12,640 nucleotides of DNA from Clostridiales bacterium (GTDB lineage Bacteria; Bacillota_A; Clostridia; Christensenellales; Borkfalkiaceae): contig SVHQ01000032.1 in assembly GCA_015055785.1 (NCBI GenBank), forward strand, positions 1 through 12,640, read 5' to 3'. Under the pieces are notes generated by a model. The model saw nothing but the letters and a program-made list of their open reading frames with translations. It had not been told where the DNA came from and ran no database searches. A program made the position numbers and the translations under genes. Each line of letters begins with the position of its first letter. The first letter of the stretch is position 1. Below are positions 11,263 through 12,640 of this stretch, in pieces.

Positions 11263-12640
11263 TTAATTTTCGGCATTTTTCGCTTCGCTTTGCGAACCCG
11301 TGGGATTCAAAATACTATAACCGACGTTAACAAGATGGTCAGCTACACGTTCCAACCCAACGACCATGGACGAAAAATACGGGCTGTGTTCTATCTTACA
11401 ACAACCTTCCGCCAAACGTGCATAATGGCGAGTTGTCAAATCGCGTTTCATATTATCCACTTGATTTTCAAGTGCCGCCAATTCATTCAGACGAGCGGAA
11501 TTCATATCCTCAAAAGCTTCCGCTGCAATTTCAAACATACGCAAAACTGCATCTTCCATTTCATGCAATTCCTGCATGGCAACTTCAGAAAACGCCAAGT
11601 TCTTCTCCTGCATTTCTAAAGCAATCTCACTAAAGTTTTCCGCATGGTCACCGATACGCTCCAAGTCGTTTAAAACATGGAAATATGCGCCAACGTGACG
11701 TTCATCGGAGACGTCCACAAGCGGTGACAATTTAATCAAAAACCGCGTTACTGCTTTATTCGTGAAGTTGATAGCTTGCTCTCGCTCCTCGATTTCCGCC
11801 GAGTATTCCGTAGCGACATCGTTCAACGCCGCGAAAGATTTTTTAAGATTTTCCTGCGCTTGTTCAGCCATATACTGCACTTCTTTCTTCACCTGCATCA
11901 CTGCAACAGACGGCGTTTTTAACAAGAGCTCATCCACATATTTAAGCTGACGGTTTTCCGTATCCCTAACAACTTTATCAGGAATGATTTTTGTTACCAA
12001 CGTCACCAGCTGTTTCAAAAACGGCAACAACAAAATCGTTGTCACTACGTTAAAGATAACGTGGAACCAAGCAAGCTGCATTTCACGCGAGGACGTAAAG
12101 GATTGCAAAATCTCTACCGCTTGGTCTTTAAAAAGCCAAATAATCATTGTGAAAACAATCGAACCAATTACGTTAAAGGAAAGATGGAAAAGCGCCGTAC
12201 GCTTTGCATTCTCCACCGAACCAATACATGCCAGCACCGCCGTGATACAAGTACCGATATTCGAACCGAGCACAAGGAACAACGCGCAATCAAGCCCCAA
12301 TGCTCCCACGCCTACCATCGTAATGAAAATACCCGTTGCAGCCGACGAGCTTTGAATAATCGCCGTAAACACCGCACCTAAAACTACCAGCAACAGCGGA
12401 AAATCTACTTGCTTAAACAAGTTTTGGAAAAAGATTGTAATTTCGGGATAATTATCAAACGCGCTACCCATTACGTCGAGTCCCACGAATATCAAACCAA
12501 AACCGCACAAAATACCGCCGATCTGTTTGATTCGTTCCCCTTTCAAAAAGGTGAGCATGACGCCCACAAACGCCAAAGCCGCTACAATCATTTTTACCAC
12601 TTTTAAATAAGAAAATGCCACGATAACGCCCGTGACGGTG
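11263..12640 (-). CDS. Na+/phosphate cotransporter family protein with PhoU-like C-terminus (5' end off the window)
   Basis: Membrane protein of the NptA/YjbB type, coupling phosphate movement to sodium. The reading frame stays open to the right edge and the in-frame residues there (TVTGVIVAF) belong to the first transport repeat, so the true start lies outside. The GTG at 12621 is not a credible start. Counting from that GTG, hydrophobic spans lie near 11-26, 34-52, 74-108, 111-134, 143-164 and 184-203. The second-repeat signature QSSS is at 90-93 and GSNIGT at 119-124. From about 225 on, the soluble part has two PhoU-type helical repeats with ERIGDHA (321-327) and ERVADHL (424-430). The PhoU-like half probably regulates or senses. 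It is convergent with the exported-protein gene. Confidence 0.93.
   Translation of the reverse strand, partial: TVTGVIVAFSYLKVVKMIVAALAFVGVMLTFLKGERIKQIGGILCGFGLIFVGLDVMGSAFDNYPEITIFFQNLFKQVDFPLLLVVLGAVFTAIIQSSSAATGIFITMVGVGALGLDCALFLVLGSNIGTCITAVLACIGSVENAKRTALFHLSFNVIGSIVFTMIIWLFKDQAVEILQSFTSSREMQLAWFHVIFNVVTTILLLPFLKQLVTLVTKIIPDKVVRDTENRQLKYVDELLLKTPSVAVMQVKKEVQYMAEQAQENLKKSFAALNDVATEYSAEIEEREQAINFTNKAVTRFLIKLSPLVDVSDERHVGAYFHVLNDLERIGDHAENFSEIALEMQEKNLAFSEVAMQELHEMEDAVLRMFEIAAEAFEDMNSARLNELAALENQVDNMKRDLTTRHYARLAEGCCKIEHSPYFSSMVVGLERVADHLVNVGYSILNPTGSQSEAKNAEN

Noticed and set aside
11263..12621. Transporter gene complete with GTG start at 12621
   Set aside because: Upstream in-frame codons to the edge still encode a transport-repeat motif (TVTGVIV), so the gene begins outside the window.
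1..12640. CRISPR arrays, insertion sequences, rRNA genes or further tRNAs
   Set aside because: I saw no regularly spaced repeats, transposase motifs, rRNA signatures or second complete tRNA.

Overview
The window looks like chromosomal DNA of a low-to-moderate GC Firmicute (Bacillota), most likely an uncultured gut Clostridia lineage. Supporting this are a DnaD-type primosomal protein, an sbcD-sbcC operon, strong AGGAGG-type ribosome binding sites, consensus sigma-A promoters and a CCA-encoding tRNA-Ser. The phylum call is fairly safe; a finer placement is a guess.

Layout. Positions 1-4386 hold a minus-strand block: sbcD, then sbcC (a 32-base gap), then the start of an alpha/beta-hydrolase that runs off the left edge. 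SbcC and SbcD form the Mre11/Rad50-like nuclease that cleaves DNA hairpins and blocked ends. At 4387-4653 two near-consensus promoters face each other as an inverted repeat. One drives sbcDC leftward. The other drives a 580-residue DnaD-domain protein rightward, whose C-terminus resembles the N-terminal zinc domain of DnaC/DnaI helicase loaders without the ATPase. A tRNA-Ser(GGA) gene follows at 6499-6589.

The most interesting region is 6529-10091, a compact integrated element of about 3.5 kb inserted in the tRNA-Ser gene and bounded by perfect 62-bp direct repeats (attL and attR). From attL it carries a tyrosine recombinase, an HUH rolling-circle replication initiator with a phiX174-A-like Y-x3-Y motif, a candidate double-strand origin just upstream of rep, two small translationally coupled genes of unknown function, a compact genetic switch, and a divergent XRE repressor that ends next to attR. 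All element genes except the repressor read leftward from one TTGACA-17-TATAAT promoter. Operator-like 15-bp repeats sit inside the spacers of both switch promoters, as expected for a lysogeny-like circuit. I see no capsid, relaxase, coupling protein or obvious cargo, so it resembles a minimal integrative rolling-circle plasmid or satellite that would need help to move between cells.

Right of attR, the original tRNA terminator is followed by about 130 bp of structured non-coding DNA and then by a third, 17-bp copy of the tRNA 3' end, which suggests an older integration scar. Next comes a second regulator/target pair: an XRE repressor-like gene (minus) divergent from a small exported acidic protein (plus), with a perfect consensus promoter that has one palindrome in its spacer and another downstream. 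A bidirectional terminator separates this from a Na+/phosphate cotransporter-PhoU fusion (minus) that runs off the right edge. There is no gene-free stretch longer than 300 bases.
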